Positions 63,655 to 64,000 of a stretch of 64,000 nt of DNA are shown in pieces. The notes under the pieces were generated by a model, which did not search any database, was not told the origin of the DNA, and worked only from the letters and a program-made list of their open reading frames with translations. Source of the stretch: Stenotrophomonas sp. SAM-B (GTDB lineage Bacteria > Pseudomonadota > Gammaproteobacteria > Xanthomonadales > Xanthomonadaceae). Each line of letters opens with the position of its first letter. Within the stretch, counting starts at the first letter, position 1. A program made the translations under genes and the position numbers. The stretch spans positions 1-64,000 of the forward strand of contig NZ_JABBXB010000002.1 of NCBI RefSeq assembly GCF_013387485.1, read 5' to 3'.

Positions 63655-64000
63655 GCTGGCAGTTCCTAGATGAAGATGACCTATTCATCTAAACGCGAAA
63701 CGCCAACTACACAACAGCATTTGGCGGGCGGTAGGTCACACTTGTGATTTTTAGGCGGAAGTATCTGTGCCAATCCTTGCCGAGCGTTGCGAGAAAACTC
63801 TCTCGGAAGGCTCGGATGCCCAATCTGAAGCTTGGCTGGGATGCACAGACGTCTTGTTTTATTGCGGAGTGCTAGCTGGGAAGCTGCCTAATCTCGGATA
63901 GCTTCTGTAGTTGCTGCAAATGGTCCGGTCGGCGTTTGGCTAGCCACCTGACAACTGCGGCATTGTTCAGAAGAGCTGTTCCGACATGCGTTTTAATGAT
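63655..64000. other. Window-end region without a supported gene
   Basis: The last 346 bases hold no convincing coding frame. The upstream promoter of the 63340 gene should lie here. A gene entering from beyond the edge cannot be excluded. Confidence 0.35.

Overview
The window reads as a chromosomal segment of a high-GC gammaproteobacterium of the family Xanthomonadaceae, most probably Stenotrophomonas. The best clue is a set of short GTAG-headed palindromes (10552-10575, 14510-14534, 17435-17505) that look like the SMAG repeats of S. maltophilia genomes. The genes carried (hut operon with HutF/HutG, serC-pheA-aroA, serS, azoR) fit this. No database search was possible; all names rest on reading the translations.

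Bases 1-20880 are core chromosome. A minus-strand hutI-hutH-hutG-hutU operon diverges from hutF-hutC around a palindromic operator, and together they encode histidine breakdown to glutamate plus formate. Then come a membrane-anchored restriction-fold protein, two polyhydroxyalkanoate-type proteins, an FHA protein, serC, pheA, aroA, two TonB-domain proteins, serS, an SH3-like protein, a membrane protein, azoR and a divergent LysR regulator. The core ends at tRNA-Ser(UGA), 20791-20880.

From 20881 to 64000 the DNA is accessory. A tyrosine integrase starts 84 bases after the tRNA, so the tRNA 3' end is the likely attachment site; no second copy of that end was seen, so the island probably runs past the window. 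Subregions: (a) 22.4-30.4 kb, a defence and unknown-function zone with a Kiwa system (kwaA-kwaB) overlapped by a GrlR-like gene, a possible Ntn-hydrolase-like protein, a nucleotide-sugar-type dehydrogenase, a secreted protein/lipoprotein/membrane protein cluster, and an XRE regulator with a DUF3800 gene; (b) 30.5-55.0 kb, a stress- and light-response zone with c-di-GMP enzymes, two BLUF genes (one broken), a frameshifted sensory-rhodopsin-transducer homologue, Mn-catalase, two DUF892 ferritin-like genes (one frameshifted), LigD, DUF3606, a DUF1264 lipoprotein, two histidine kinases, three response regulators, an iron-permease-family protein, an isochorismatase-type hydrolase, a thioredoxin-reductase-like flavoprotein, a glycosyltransferase and a SemiSWEET-like protein; (c) 55.1-64.0 kb, a second integrase, argP/argO, an H-NS-like protein and a mobilisation module (TraD-like, candidate oriT, MobA/MobL relaxase).

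Several genes in zone (b) carry one-base indels. Three are the same change (expected CTGGA read as CTGA), while many CTGGA sites in the core genes are intact. This could be real decay of a recently acquired stress cassette or local sequence error. The most promising leads are the Kiwa/GrlR-like overlap, the orphan rhodopsin-transducer and BLUF genes next to Mn-catalase and LigD, and a dispersed family of three small zinc-ribbon proteins.
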